Assembly: GCF_016591975.1 (NCBI RefSeq)
Contig: NZ_AP024169.1
Coordinates: 3,635,001-3,699,000 of the forward strand
Length of the DNA: 64,000 nucleotides
Direction: 5' to 3'
DNA from: Anaeromicropila herbilytica
Lineage (GTDB): Bacteria; Bacillota; Clostridia; Lachnospirales; Lachnospiraceae
Positions within the stretch are counted from its first letter, which is position 1; every line of letters starts with the position of its first letter. Under the pieces are notes generated by a model. The model saw only the letters and a list, made by a program, of their open reading frames with translations. It had not been told where the DNA came from and searched no databases. Positions 8,377 to 17,333 of the stretch are shown piece by piece. Position numbers and translations under genes: made by a program.

Positions 8377-9534
8377 CTAACATGATTCTAAAGGTATCAT
8401 TATCTCACTAGCAAAAACTCCTGGTTCATTTTTTAAGTTTAGATAACCTTCGTATTTATCCACGATAAGTCTCACACGCTTCATGCCATGACCATGTTCT
8501 CCTCTTTTTTCACTAATATAATTTTTCTGATTAAACCTAGGCTCTTCTACTGCTGAATTAAAGATAGAAAAATAAAACTGACTATGTACAATATCACCGT
8601 AGATACGGATAAATCGTTTCTCTTCTTCAATTGGAGCACATGCTTCAATAGCATTATCTAAAAGATTACCAAGTATTACACAGATATCTATATCGGATAT
8701 ACTAATATGTTCCGGAACAATTACCTTGCACGATACTTGTATTCCACGAGTTCCTGCAAGAGAAAGCTTTGAATTTAATATCGCATCTACCATAAGATTA
8801 CCACTTTTCACAAGCTGATCTACTCTTTTTAGATCCTTCTCAAGTTCTCCCAAATACTCTTCCATACGGTCATACTGATTCAGAGAAAAGTAAGCTTTTA
8901 ACGTCTGAATATGATTATGATAATCATGACGCCATCCCCTCATATTCAAATATACCGACTTAACCTCCTCATAATGATGCAACATAATCTGATTCTGAAA
9001 TTCAGTGGTATCTTTTTTAAAATTTTGTGATAATCCATGATACATAGATTCTAACAGGTATAATAAAGTAAGAGTTACACATTCCATTAGAATTCCATAT
9101 CCTTGAAATCCCAGATATAAGAACACAGAAGTAAATAAGAACACGCAAGCAAATAGGATAAGTTTTCTCCTTTTTTGCATCCAAAGTATCATCAGATATA
9201 CATCTGGCAAGAAAAGAATTGGGAATAGTTCTATCGCTCTATCTCCTCCGATAACATGAAGAAGAATAATTAGAAGGATAAATATTCCTAACTGTGAAAG
9301 GCAATATCCACCAAAATGATCGTATCCCTTTGCATAAAATAAAATAAACAAATCCACTAAAGCAAGCATACATAACCATCCTATTACCATGATTCCATAA
9401 CAATAGGATGTGCCTAAGATCACAGTTAAAAGCAACAACAAAACCACCTTACTTTTTCTGTCATTCGTGAATGGAAATATAAAAAAAGCACACATTAGAA
9501 TTCCCACTAGAAAGAAAAGACTCGTCACTAACAT
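8377..9534 (-). CDS. GHKL sensor histidine kinase, AgrC-like
   Basis: 385-aa protein with about six hydrophobic segments in residues 1-165, a dimerisation helix containing the candidate phospho-acceptor RHDYHNH near residue 200, and a GHKL ATPase domain with N-box NLLDNAIEAC and the glycine motif GEHGHGMKRV. This is the AgrC/ComD/VirS-type layout that signals to LytTR regulators. It overlaps the upstream LytTR regulator by 7 bp. No agrB or agrD-like gene is nearby, so the signal may be unrelated to a classic Agr peptide. Control of the neighbouring ABC exporter is inferred from location. Confidence 0.82.
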   Translation of the reverse strand: MLVTSLFFLVGILMCAFFIFPFTNDRKSKVVLLLLLTVILGTSYCYGIMVIGWLCMLALVDLFILFYAKGYDHFGGYCLSQLGIFILLIILLHVIGGDRAIELFPILFLPDVYLMILWMQKRRKLILFACVFLFTSVFLYLGFQGYGILMECVTLTLLYLLESMYHGLSQNFKKDTTEFQNQIMLHHYEEVKSVYLNMRGWRHDYHNHIQTLKAYFSLNQYDRMEEYLGELEKDLKRVDQLVKSGNLMVDAILNSKLSLAGTRGIQVSCKVIVPEHISISDIDICVILGNLLDNAIEACAPIEEEKRFIRIYGDIVHSQFYFSIFNSAVEEPRFNQKNYISEKRGEHGHGMKRVRLIVDKYEGYLNLKNEPGVFASEIMIPLESC

Positions 9535-10250
9535 GATATAGTTCCCCCTCTAAAATGACAGTTCATAAATGCCTCGCTTATCTCTTTATGTTTGCCCTTT
9601 GGAACAAGAAGTTTTTCTCCGTTAATCAAAGTAATCTCCTTCGTGGTAATTCGTTCTATGCCACGTAGATTCAGAATATCGCTACGATTTATTCTTAAGA
9701 AATATTCATCCGATAACTCCATCTCTATTTCCTTCATGCTCTTTTTAATTCTGTAACACTGTTCTCCTGTTACTACTTTTAAGTAATGACCATCGCCCTC
9801 CACACGAAGTATTTGATTTCTTCTAATTTTCAGTATTTCCTTGTCTACTCTTATGATTAAGATTTCTTCTTGTTTCATGCACTCCTCAACCGCTTTGTTA
9901 ATACAATCATACAATTTTTCTTCTTCATAGGGTTTTAGTAAATAGTTTATGGCATTTACTTTAAATCCTTCATATATGTACTCCGTCATTGCTGTTATAA
10001 AGATTATAGACAACGCTTCATTTTTACTTCTTAAATACTTTGCAAGTGCAATTCCGTCCATCCCCTCCATCTGAATGTCTAGAAGTGCTATATCGATGTC
10101 GCTATTTAGATCATATTGAAAAATAAGCTGTTCTGCACTTCTATATTCTTGTATACATATAGGGATTTTTCTATCTGCAAAATAGGTACGAATACTTTTT
10201 ACTATTAATTCTCTTTGAACTTCTTCATCATCACAAACAGCTATCTTCAT
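9528..10250 (-). CDS. LytTR response regulator, AgrA-like
   Basis: 240-aa regulator. The receiver domain begins MKIAVCDDEE; the phospho-acceptor aspartate is in ALLDIQMEGMDG near residue 57, and the lysine in NYLLKPYEE is conserved. A LytTR DNA-binding domain fills residues 135-235 (RVEGDGHYLKV, FLRINRSDILN). Family knowledge: LytTR regulators bind direct repeats upstream of target promoters. It is the first gene of the kinase pair, with a 7-bp overlap. A likely target is the ABC exporter downstream, as inference. Confidence 0.85.
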   Translation of the reverse strand: MKIAVCDDEEVQRELIVKSIRTYFADRKIPICIQEYRSAEQLIFQYDLNSDIDIALLDIQMEGMDGIALAKYLRSKNEALSIIFITAMTEYIYEGFKVNAINYLLKPYEEEKLYDCINKAVEECMKQEEILIIRVDKEILKIRRNQILRVEGDGHYLKVVTGEQCYRIKKSMKEIEMELSDEYFLRINRSDILNLRGIERITTKEITLINGEKLLVPKGKHKEISEAFMNCHFRGGTISC

Positions 10251-10462
10251 TCTCTCACCTACTTAACTATTTTCAAAAAAGAAGCTAATATATAAGGAAT
10301 TATCCTTATGATATCAGCTCTATGTTTTAAAAATACTTTTAATATGATGCCACTATACCACCAATTATAAATTTATACAAGCACTTGAAGGCGTTTCAGT
10401 TTCAAATTATTTAAAGCATGACATATAATACAGTCACAAAAATTCTTACAACCACGTCATTC

Positions 10463-11521
10463 TTATTTTGCAGTTCTTTCAAGCAGAACTTTTCCTGGAC
10501 AAATAGGTTTATCTTTACTAAGTACTACACATTGGGGACACGCTAAACACTTACCAGCATATTTTCCTTCTTTGGCATCATTTAACCAATTGGGATTTAT
10601 TAAAAAGTTTCTACCAATATCAACAATATCTATCTTGGTTTTTTCTAATATTTCCTCTGCGATCTCAAGGGAATTTATTTTATGAACTCCAAAGACTGGA
10701 ACAGTAACTTCATTTTTAATTTTTTCTGCTGCATACATAGCTGAAGAAAACTGATAATCGTCACTTACCTGCATTTCTTGTTCATTCGAAAATCCATAAG
10801 AAATATCAAGAAAGTCTATACCATTTTGTTCTAATACCTTAGCATGTTTTATACCATCTTCTAACGTAGGTTCAAATCCACCCAAACGAATTCCAACTAT
10901 AAATTCCTTTGGTGTTATTTTTCGAATTCCATCTAAAATTTCCAATACAAATCTATCAGGGTTCGTACCATACTCATCATTTCTTGTATTTACTTTTTTA
11001 TTATAAAACTGACTTATTAAATAACTATGACAGCCATGTAATTCAATACCGTCATAACCAGCTTCATACGCTCTTCTTCCTGCTTCAATAAAATCCTTCT
11101 GAATTGATGTTATATCCTCTTTTGTCATTTCTTGACCAACAACGGTTTTATCTGAACATTGATATATGTATGCACTTGGACATAATGGAGATTCTGAGAT
11201 TCCGACAACTCCTGCATGGTGAATCTGAATAAATATTTTGCAATCTTGTGCATGGACTACCTTTACGATTTCTTTTAGTCCTTCAATCTGACCATCTTCC
11301 CATATTCCAAGCTGTCTTTCTGATAATTTACCATCCTTATTAACGCAGGTAGCTTCTTGAATAATTAGTCCTGCTCCCCCTTTTGCTAACCTTCTATAAT
11401 ATTCTACATTTTCTAATGTTACATATCCATCCTCTGTTAATCCAACTACCATTGGAGGTACACAAATACGATTCTTTAATTTTATGTTTTTTAATTCATA
11501 TTCTGAAAATAACTTCTTCAA
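10463..11521 (-). CDS. Old-yellow-enzyme family flavin oxidoreductase
   Basis: TIM-barrel FMN oxidoreductase of the OYE/2,4-dienoyl-CoA reductase group. Recognisable blocks are KNRICVPPM, GYDGIELHGCHSYLISQF and NPDRFVLEIL. The C-terminus has a CLACPQC motif followed by a further cysteine, as in members that bind a 4Fe-4S cluster. I chose the TTG at 11521 (read MKKLFSEY): AGGAG lies 9 nt ahead, whereas it is only 1 nt ahead of the GTG at 11530. The gene is 182 nt downstream of the arsR-like gene, with a terminator and a long dyad in between, so it has its own regulated promoter. Substrate unknown; enone or nitro reduction is possible. Confidence 0.85.
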   Translation of the reverse strand: MKKLFSEYELKNIKLKNRICVPPMVVGLTEDGYVTLENVEYYRRLAKGGAGLIIQEATCVNKDGKLSERQLGIWEDGQIEGLKEIVKVVHAQDCKIFIQIHHAGVVGISESPLCPSAYIYQCSDKTVVGQEMTKEDITSIQKDFIEAGRRAYEAGYDGIELHGCHSYLISQFYNKKVNTRNDEYGTNPDRFVLEILDGIRKITPKEFIVGIRLGGFEPTLEDGIKHAKVLEQNGIDFLDISYGFSNEQEMQVSDDYQFSSAMYAAEKIKNEVTVPVFGVHKINSLEIAEEILEKTKIDIVDIGRNFLINPNWLNDAKEGKYAGKCLACPQCVVLSKDKPICPGKVLLERTAK

Positions 11522-11574
11522 AAGATTCACACTCCTATTTCTATTGATTAAATGAATTTACTACCTTTTAAATT

Positions 11575-11615
11575 AATCTGTATTTGCCGATTAATTAAAT
11601 CGGTAAATACAGATT
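11575..11615. promoter_or_regulatory. Candidate operator for the ArsR regulator at the OYE promoter
   Basis: 17-bp arms (11575-11591 and 11599-11615) match with one mismatch around a 7-nt AT spacer. There is no T-run, so it is not a terminator. It sits about 54 nt upstream of the OYE start and downstream of the arsR terminator, the place expected for a repressor site. Confidence 0.6.
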
Positions 11616-11647
11616 ATCACACCTTAATTTATAATGCAAGTCCAAAA

Positions 11648-11699
11648 TAAAAGAGCAATAAATAATTTAGCTATTGTCGCTAATCTATTTACTACTCTT
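11648..11699 (-). terminator. Terminator of the arsR-like gene
   Basis: Imperfect hairpin of about 22-bp arms (AAAGAG...TTTAGC paired with GCTAAT...CTCTTT) ending 4 nt from the arsR stop; on the minus strand it is followed by TTTTATTTT. It implies that arsR and the OYE gene are separate transcripts. Confidence 0.6.
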
Positions 11700-11702
11700 T
11701 CT

Positions 11703-12020
11703 CTATTTCTCTAATTCAATATTAATCCATTTTGATATTTCATTGATCGTTTTCTCATTTCTTCTAAAATAGGTATATTGACCAATGTTTCTTGATTCTA
11801 CAAGCTCAGCCTCTTCTAATATTGACAAAAATCCTGATATCGTTGATTGACTTAATCCAGCTGTCTTTCTGATAGCACCTACACATACACCTCCTTTAAA
11901 ATCGTCCATCACTGATAGATGTATCTGTGGCTCAAAGTTCGCTTTTGGATCTTTTAACCATAATAATATATTTAATCTCGTCTCATTTCCTAGAGCTTTA
12001 AAAATCTTTACAACATCCAT
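11703..12020 (-). CDS. ArsR/SmtB-family transcriptional regulator
   Basis: 105-aa winged-helix protein: KALGNETRLNILLWL opens the first helices, and the recognition helix is AGLSQSTISGFLSILEEAELV, followed by a beta wing YTYFRR. There is no ELCVCD metal motif; a single VCVGAI cysteine may sense a redox or electrophilic ligand instead. Start chosen for GGAAGGAAAG. Position and the long dyad upstream of the OYE gene suggest it controls that enzyme. This is inference from location. Confidence 0.8.
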   Translation of the reverse strand: MDVVKIFKALGNETRLNILLWLKDPKANFEPQIHLSVMDDFKGGVCVGAIRKTAGLSQSTISGFLSILEEAELVESRNIGQYTYFRRNEKTINEISKWINIELEK

Positions 12021-12246
12021 TTTTTATTCTTTCCTTCCAATATCTAAACTTTCTATAACTTATTAATATTATCATATATTTTTTGTGAAATGCAATATAT
12101 TTAGCCTTTTTAGTATATTCTATATTAGAGTCCATTAACTATTCTCTAATATTATTCATGACAATATTTCATCTTATCTACTTCATTAGGTTTTCGTTTA
12201 ATATAATCTATGAATTGTTTATCCACGAATACCAAACCTTAAGTTA

Positions 12247-12283
12247 AAGGATTACATTGCAGTACTAGTACAAAGTAATCCTT
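12247..12283 (-). terminator. Terminator of the leukocidin-like gene
   Basis: 9-bp arms (12247-12255, 12275-12283) flank a loop that itself holds a perfect 10-bp palindrome GTACTAGTAC. On the minus strand the T-run is short (CCTTTAAC), so termination is plausible but weak. Confidence 0.45.
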
Positions 12284-12300
12284 ATTTATATTATCTATTA

Positions 12301-13632
12301 TTATGCATTAACTGATCCAAAATCAATATTTACAGGTGTGCTTTGATAGCCTACAGTCTTCCATTTATGAGTATAATGTTCTGTATAACTTGCCCAATCG
12401 CCTGTAACATAACAATGAAAATGATCTACTTCCCAGTAAAGTTGAACTCCGATCACATCATTTACTGTATTATCTGCATACCATACTGCCTCTGTAACTG
12501 CTTGCAAGTTCCTTGTTGCTAATGCAGGAAGTTCTTTTACCTTTGCTTTTTTCAAAAACTCCTCGTCAAAAATATCCCAGATACTATTCTCCGTTAATGA
12601 CAAATCAAAGTCCCAATCCGCTGTTACTCCAGCACCATTATTATAAATATTAAAATCTGATACCGTAGTGGTCATTGTCTCTGATATAGTATAAGATGAG
12701 CTAAACGTTGGATTTTTCGATAAATCAACTCCTACACTGAATTCACTACTTGTTGTATACTGTGCTTGTTTATTTACATTTTTAGGTTCTGTTGATAAAG
12801 TTCTTAATTTACTTGAATTAGGTTGCATATGAATATTTACATGAGATTGGAAATAGCCTCTGTCGTAGGTGCTATTATATTGCATATCAGCACCATTAGC
12901 AGGATTGAAGCCAGCACCAACACTTCTTATTCTTAAGTATTTATATTTTGGATTGAAAGAAGCAATCAGTGAGATTTCCATAACGACTGAATTATTAGTA
13001 ACCTGTTGATCTGATAGATTCCACTTTCCTTCAATTGCTAAGTAATTAAGCTTAAATTGACTCTCAGGTAAATCTGCTGGTGAACTTCCAGGCATTGGAC
13101 ACAATTCCTCTGGTACCTTGAATTCAGAATCTAAGATTCCTTCAATCATCCTTACTTGCTCTGCTACACATAAATTTTCAAAAAATGCCTGGCATTCCAT
13201 AGGTGGACATTCATTACATGGAGTTTCATCTACACTAAAGCAACGGCTTCCATCCTCATTTTGTGTAACAACTGCTTGCCCCGTTTCTTGCATCACTTCA
13301 CCTGTCAATCCCAATGCATTAAATACATTGTACGTACTGTAAGGTCTTACAATGATACATCTTCCGCGAAATCCAATTCCTAATATCTTTGATAATATAC
13401 TTCCGTCTTTTACGTTTAATAAGATTAATGGCTTTCCTAAAGCTAATGCTGCATTAATTAGCTTGTTAAGGCCAATCTGATCATTACATTCATCAATATT
13501 ATTAAAGTTAATCAATACTACTGAATAATTACCTAATTCGATATCTCTTTGTCTCATATATATAAATGGTCGATTAAGAGAATCTTCCAACTTCTGCGCT
13601 AGTGAATCCTGGTTATTAAGAAATAATGCCAT
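12301..13632 (-). CDS. Leukocidin/haemolysin-like beta-pore protein with novel N-terminal domain
   Basis: 443-aa protein. Residues 1-110 look like an alpha/beta Rossmann-like unit (YSVVLINFNN, ALALGKPLILLNV) that I do not recognise. A Cys-rich linker follows at about 135-155 (CNECPPMEC and two more Cys). Residues 195-443 resemble the leukocidin/haemolysin beta-barrel family: a stretch rich in S, T and Y ending in VSDFNIYNNG, then WDFDL and an aromatic C-terminal rim. There is no signal peptide and no membrane anchor, unlike secreted toxins of the family. Strong site AAGGAGG ahead of the ATG. Monocistronic, with its own terminator. The toxin link rests on local sequence resemblance; treat it as a candidate. 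Confidence 0.55.
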   Translation of the reverse strand: MALFLNNQDSLAQKLEDSLNRPFIYMRQRDIELGNYSVVLINFNNIDECNDQIGLNKLINAALALGKPLILLNVKDGSILSKILGIGFRGRCIIVRPYSTYNVFNALGLTGEVMQETGQAVVTQNEDGSRCFSVDETPCNECPPMECQAFFENLCVAEQVRMIEGILDSEFKVPEELCPMPGSSPADLPESQFKLNYLAIEGKWNLSDQQVTNNSVVMEISLIASFNPKYKYLRIRSVGAGFNPANGADMQYNSTYDRGYFQSHVNIHMQPNSSKLRTLSTEPKNVNKQAQYTTSSEFSVGVDLSKNPTFSSSYTISETMTTTVSDFNIYNNGAGVTADWDFDLSLTENSIWDIFDEEFLKKAKVKELPALATRNLQAVTEAVWYADNTVNDVIGVQLYWEVDHFHCYVTGDWASYTEHYTHKWKTVGYQSTPVNIDFGSVNA

Positions 13633-13748
13633 ATAAGTTCCTCCTTAAAATATACTCTTACAATACATAATATGACATTATTCGACTTTCGTTACTGATT
13701 TTATTATTTCTTAGGTTTATTCTAAAGAATCTATTGATGAAATAAGAA

Positions 13749-14249
13749 TTATACCATTCTCAATTTTTTAACCAATCTTACTCCATATGCCTCATATGGT
13801 TTTCCTAGGTATTGTTCCATTTCTTGTTGATATCCATGTTTTTTATAAAATTTAATAGCAGGTGTATTTTCCTTAAACGCCCATATAATCATTTCCTTAT
13901 AACCATTCCTTAATGCTTCCAATTCAGCTTTCTCAATTAACTGACTTCCAATTCCTTTCCCCTGATAGGATTGTTGAATGTATATGCGCCATAATTCATA
14001 TGCTTCTGATTTATCTTCATCCGTAGTCTTACCTACCGATAACAAAGCTATGGGCTGTCCATTTTGCTCATATATGTAGTTCGTTAATCTTCCAGACTTA
14101 AAGTCCTTGTTTAATCTATTTTTTCTCTCTAAACACCCTTTATTGTTCAAAAGTTCTTCATTTACATATCCTTTATAAACGCTTTTCCAATTATCATTAA
14201 CGATTTGACATATTGTCTGTATGTCTCTATTTTCTAATAATCTTATCAT
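13749..14249 (-). CDS. GNAT-family N-acetyltransferase
   Basis: 166-aa GNAT acetyltransferase: the acetyl-CoA motif A is QSYQGKGIGSQLIEKAE, followed by motif B with FYKKHGYQ. N-terminus begins MIRLLENRDIQTICQIV, the usual beta-1/alpha-1 start. It transfers an acetyl group from acetyl-CoA to an amine; the substrate cannot be told from the sequence. It stands alone, 116 nt upstream of the leukocidin-like gene on the same strand, with no visible link. Confidence 0.85.
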   Translation of the reverse strand: MIRLLENRDIQTICQIVNDNWKSVYKGYVNEELLNNKGCLERKNRLNKDFKSGRLTNYIYEQNGQPIALLSVGKTTDEDKSEAYELWRIYIQQSYQGKGIGSQLIEKAELEALRNGYKEMIIWAFKENTPAIKFYKKHGYQQEMEQYLGKPYEAYGVRLVKKLRMV

Positions 14250-14429
14250 ATTCTTTCAACCACTCCTTACCATTTACATTATGTAAATTACACTTATTTA
14301 GGTTATCAAGATTTCACTTTAATCGTCCTTCTTAATCATAATCTTAATATTTTTTACTGATTATATCACAAATCGTTCAATAATAAATATTTCTTTTCCA
14401 TTTTTTATTTCATACCAAGAAACATTAAA

Positions 14430-14471
14430 AAGTTCCGCACAGATGATGTCCAATCAGCTTGTGCGAAACTT
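14430..14471 (-). terminator. Terminator of the 95-aa acidic protein gene
   Basis: 12-bp arms (14430-14441, 14460-14471) with one mismatch and an 18-nt loop; on the minus strand the stem is followed by TTTTTAATG. Position fits the end of the gene at 14510-14797. Confidence 0.7.
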
Positions 14472-14509
14472 ATTTACTTATTTATAACAAATTCATCATA
14501 GTAACATTC

Positions 14510-14797
14510 CTAGTCATCCTGATTTGCATCTGGATAGGAATCGGAACCTTCTGCAATGTCAATCATCTCGGAAGTTGATAGCATTAAACCATTTTCCATC
14601 TCATCAATTTCACTATCATGATAATCAAGAGAATTAATCTCCTTTCGATCCTTTTCATGAATAAAATTTCTACTAATATCAACAATACGTTGATTCGTTA
14701 ATGGAGTTAATGTACCTTCTTTTAAATTATATTTTTGAACTATGGCGTCATCAATGGGAATAAGTTTTTGATTCATTTCTACAAATAATTTTTCCAT
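14510..14797 (-). CDS. Small acidic protein of unknown function
   Basis: 95 aa, opening MEKLFVEMNQKLIPIDDAIV and ending in an acidic tail EGSDSYPDANQDD. Ribosome-binding site GGAGG is 3-5 nt ahead of the ATG. No signal peptide, membrane segment or recognised motif. It stands divergently from the LysM-GH18 gene and has its own terminator, so it is a complete one-gene unit. I do not recognise the family. Confidence 0.6.
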   Translation of the reverse strand: MEKLFVEMNQKLIPIDDAIVQKYNLKEGTLTPLTNQRIVDISRNFIHEKDRKEINSLDYHDSEIDEMENGLMLSTSEMIDIAEGSDSYPDANQDD

Positions 14798-15033
14798 ATC
14801 TCCTCCAATATTAATACAATTTTAATTTACGATGTTAATAATATTGTCCGCCATTTCCGAAATTGAATACTGGTAGTTTCTGTTTCACACTTAATATCTT
14901 TACACAAGAATAACTGTATAATCTCACATTAATCTTACGTTCTAAATGTAACTTGATTATAATCTATGTTCATGAGTAATTAATTTTCAGAAAAAGCATA
15001 TAGTTTAATAAATATTAATATCATGAGGTCTAT

Positions 15034-16329
15034 ATGGAAATATATGTAGTTCAACCTGGTGACAGTATAGAACTAATTGCAAAAAAATATAGTATATCAG
15101 TAGAAAGATTGATTAGCGATAATGGGTTGACTAATCCTTATACATTAGTCTCTGGTCAAACTATCGTTATCCTTTATCCCAAGAAGAGCTATACTGTTAT
15201 GCCAGGTGATACTTTAGCATCCATTGCTAACACTAATGGAATCTCAATTATGGAGTTAACTAGAAATAACCCTTTTCTTTATGATAGAAACTATATTTAT
15301 CCTGGTGAATCATTGGTAATCAATTATAACTCTGATAAAAATATAGTTGTAAATGGGTTTGCATATACATTTATTAATCTTGATATACTAAAACGTGCCT
15401 TACCGTATTTAACATACCTATCAATTTTTAATTACCGAATCGCCGAAAATACTAAGATAACTAATTACGGTAATGATACCGATCTCATTAAAATAGCAAA
15501 AGATTACAATACGATTCCACTTTTAATGATTTCCGCATTTTCACAAACTGGTGAACTTGATTTAGATTATATTTATCAATTACTATTAAATGAAAATAAA
15601 CAAGATAAGCTTGTCAATGATATGCTTCAAATTGTTAAATCCAAGAATTATTCTGGAATAAATGCAATAATCAGCCATATCACGGAGTCGAATCAAAATT
15701 TATATCTAAATGTTTTAACTAAATTATCAAAGGCCCTTAAAAAGGAAGGATATCTATTTATATTAACAATTGAACCCAATCTTCAAAAAAGTAATGATCA
15801 GGTAGTATATGAAAAACTTGACTATCAAAGTATTAGTAAAATAGTGGATAGGATAGTTTTTTTTCAAAATCTTTGGGTTATAAACCGACAACCTCCAGCT
15901 CCTGTAAGCGATATTTCATTAATAAGAAATTTCATTCAATATGTTACTTCTATTATACCTCCTAATATGATATCGATAGGGGAGCCTCTCCTTGGGTATG
16001 ATTGGCTTCTTCCATTTACTCCTGGCTTATCCTACGCTAATTCTCTGTCACTTGATTCAGCAATAACATTAGCTTACAATCAACAAGTAGCAATTCAATT
16101 TGATGATGAATCACAAACTCCATATTTTAATTACATAACTTCAAATGTTGGATTCCCTGAGAATCATGTGGTTTGGTTTATTGATGCGAGAAGCATTAAG
16201 GCATTAGATGATGTTATTGCGGAATATGATTTGGCTGGCTCTGGTATATGGAATTTGATGATTTATAATCAACAATTATGGTCAATTATTAACGCTCGTT
16301 TCTATATAGTTAAAATGCCAATAATTTAG
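15034..16329 (+). CDS. LysM-LysM-GH18-like protein, catalytically doubtful
   Basis: 431 aa. Two N-terminal LysM repeats (VVQPGDSIELIAKKY near 4-18; VMPGDTLASIANTNG near 55-69) bind peptidoglycan; the rest resembles the GH18 domain of spore-cortex lytic enzymes of the YaaH/SleL type. In that family the catalytic acid sits in a DxxDxE-like block (GVNIDFEY-type). Here the equivalent region reads YSGINAIISHI near residue 208, without the D/E residues. This suggests an inactive or altered glycosidase. Single gene with GAGG site and a strong terminator. A spore-coat or germination binding role is inference. Confidence 0.75.
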   Translation: MEIYVVQPGDSIELIAKKYSISVERLISDNGLTNPYTLVSGQTIVILYPKKSYTVMPGDTLASIANTNGISIMELTRNNPFLYDRNYIYPGESLVINYNSDKNIVVNGFAYTFINLDILKRALPYLTYLSIFNYRIAENTKITNYGNDTDLIKIAKDYNTIPLLMISAFSQTGELDLDYIYQLLLNENKQDKLVNDMLQIVKSKNYSGINAIISHITESNQNLYLNVLTKLSKALKKEGYLFILTIEPNLQKSNDQVVYEKLDYQSISKIVDRIVFFQNLWVINRQPPAPVSDISLIRNFIQYVTSIIPPNMISIGEPLLGYDWLLPFTPGLSYANSLSLDSAITLAYNQQVAIQFDDESQTPYFNYITSNVGFPENHVVWFIDARSIKALDDVIAEYDLAGSGIWNLMIYNQQLWSIINARFYIVKMPII

Positions 16330-16401
16330 TTTTATAATAAAAATAAATTATTAATAAGCGTTATCACTCAAAATTAAAATCACTTAATACTCTAGTTGTA
16401 G

Positions 16402-16438
16402 ATCCTATTATTTATTAAAGTAAATAATAGGATTTTTT
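16402..16438 (+). terminator. Terminator of the LysM-GH18 gene
   Basis: Perfect 13-bp stem (16402-16414, 16421-16433) with a 6-nt loop and a six-T tail on the plus strand. It overlaps the last bases of the convergent radical-SAM gene. Confidence 0.85.
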
Positions 16439-17264
16439 AGCAATTACCTTCATACACGTATTTTAAGGATTCTCTTGCTACCTCCCCAAGTTCATAGATT
16501 TTATTAACTTCTGTAGCATTACGATCTGTCATTTTCCATCTTGGAAAGAACCTCGTAACATGTAAAGGAATCTGTTCGTCTACTGAAGCAACCCACTGTG
16601 ACAACTGCCGCATCTCTTCTACCGAATCATTTTCATCTGGAATGACTAAAGTAGTAAGTTCTACATGACACTCTTTTGCAGCAAGAGCAATAAAATTCTT
16701 TACTGTCTCTAAGTCTCCACCAATTTGCTTATAATACTCTTTCGTAAAACCTTTTAGGTCAATATTTAAGGCATCCACATATGGTAGTAATTCCTTTGCA
16801 ACCTCTTTCGTAACGGACCCATTGGTAACAACAACTGTCTTCATATCACGCTCTCTTAATATGGTAGCAGTATCTATCACATATTCATACCCAATCAAAG
16901 GTTCATTATAGGTAAATGCAACACCAATATTACCATGTTCTCTTAACTTGGAAGCTTTATCAGCCAATTCTTCTGGAGTTAAGGTTATCGTATCCGTTTC
17001 CTCTTCTCTTACCATGGAGATGCTATAATTCTGGCAAAAAGAACAGGTTAAATTGCACCCATAACTACCAACGGATAGGATCTTACTACCTGGATAAAAC
17101 CGATAAAGTGGTTTCTTCTCAATCGGATCAAGCGCTAGAGAAGTAATCTTCCCATAATTGGAAGCAACAACCTCCCCACCTACATTCCTTCTTGCACGAC
17201 ATCTCCCATATTGCCCTTCTTCTAAATTACATCGATGCATGCACACCTTACATTCTGCATTCAT
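16437..17264 (-). CDS. amrS: AmmeMemoRadiSam system radical SAM enzyme
   Basis: 275-aa radical SAM protein. Cluster motif CX3CX2C is in GCNLTCSFCQNYS near residue 60, and an extra N-terminal cysteine motif CMHRCNLEEGQYGRC is typical of AmrS-type proteins. The start is the ATG at 17264 (MNAECKVC) with AGGGAGGATA ahead; the longer frame starts inside the adjacent palindrome and is not credible. Neighbour 17593-18978 carries the two other modules. Family knowledge: this trio is widely conserved; its chemistry in bacteria is not firmly established. It lies 328 nt downstream of its partner, separated by the palindrome. Confidence 0.85.
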   Translation of the reverse strand: MNAECKVCMHRCNLEEGQYGRCRARRNVGGEVVASNYGKITSLALDPIEKKPLYRFYPGSKILSVGSYGCNLTCSFCQNYSISMVREEETDTITLTPEELADKASKLREHGNIGVAFTYNEPLIGYEYVIDTATILRERDMKTVVVTNGSVTKEVAKELLPYVDALNIDLKGFTKEYYKQIGGDLETVKNFIALAAKECHVELTTLVIPDENDSVEEMRQLSQWVASVDEQIPLHVTRFFPRWKMTDRNATEVNKIYELGEVARESLKYVYEGNC

Positions 17265-17333
17265 AACTATCCTCCCTTCCTCCCTTTTATAAGGGTATTT
17301 ATACTGATAAAGTCCCTTATAAAAAAAATATCC

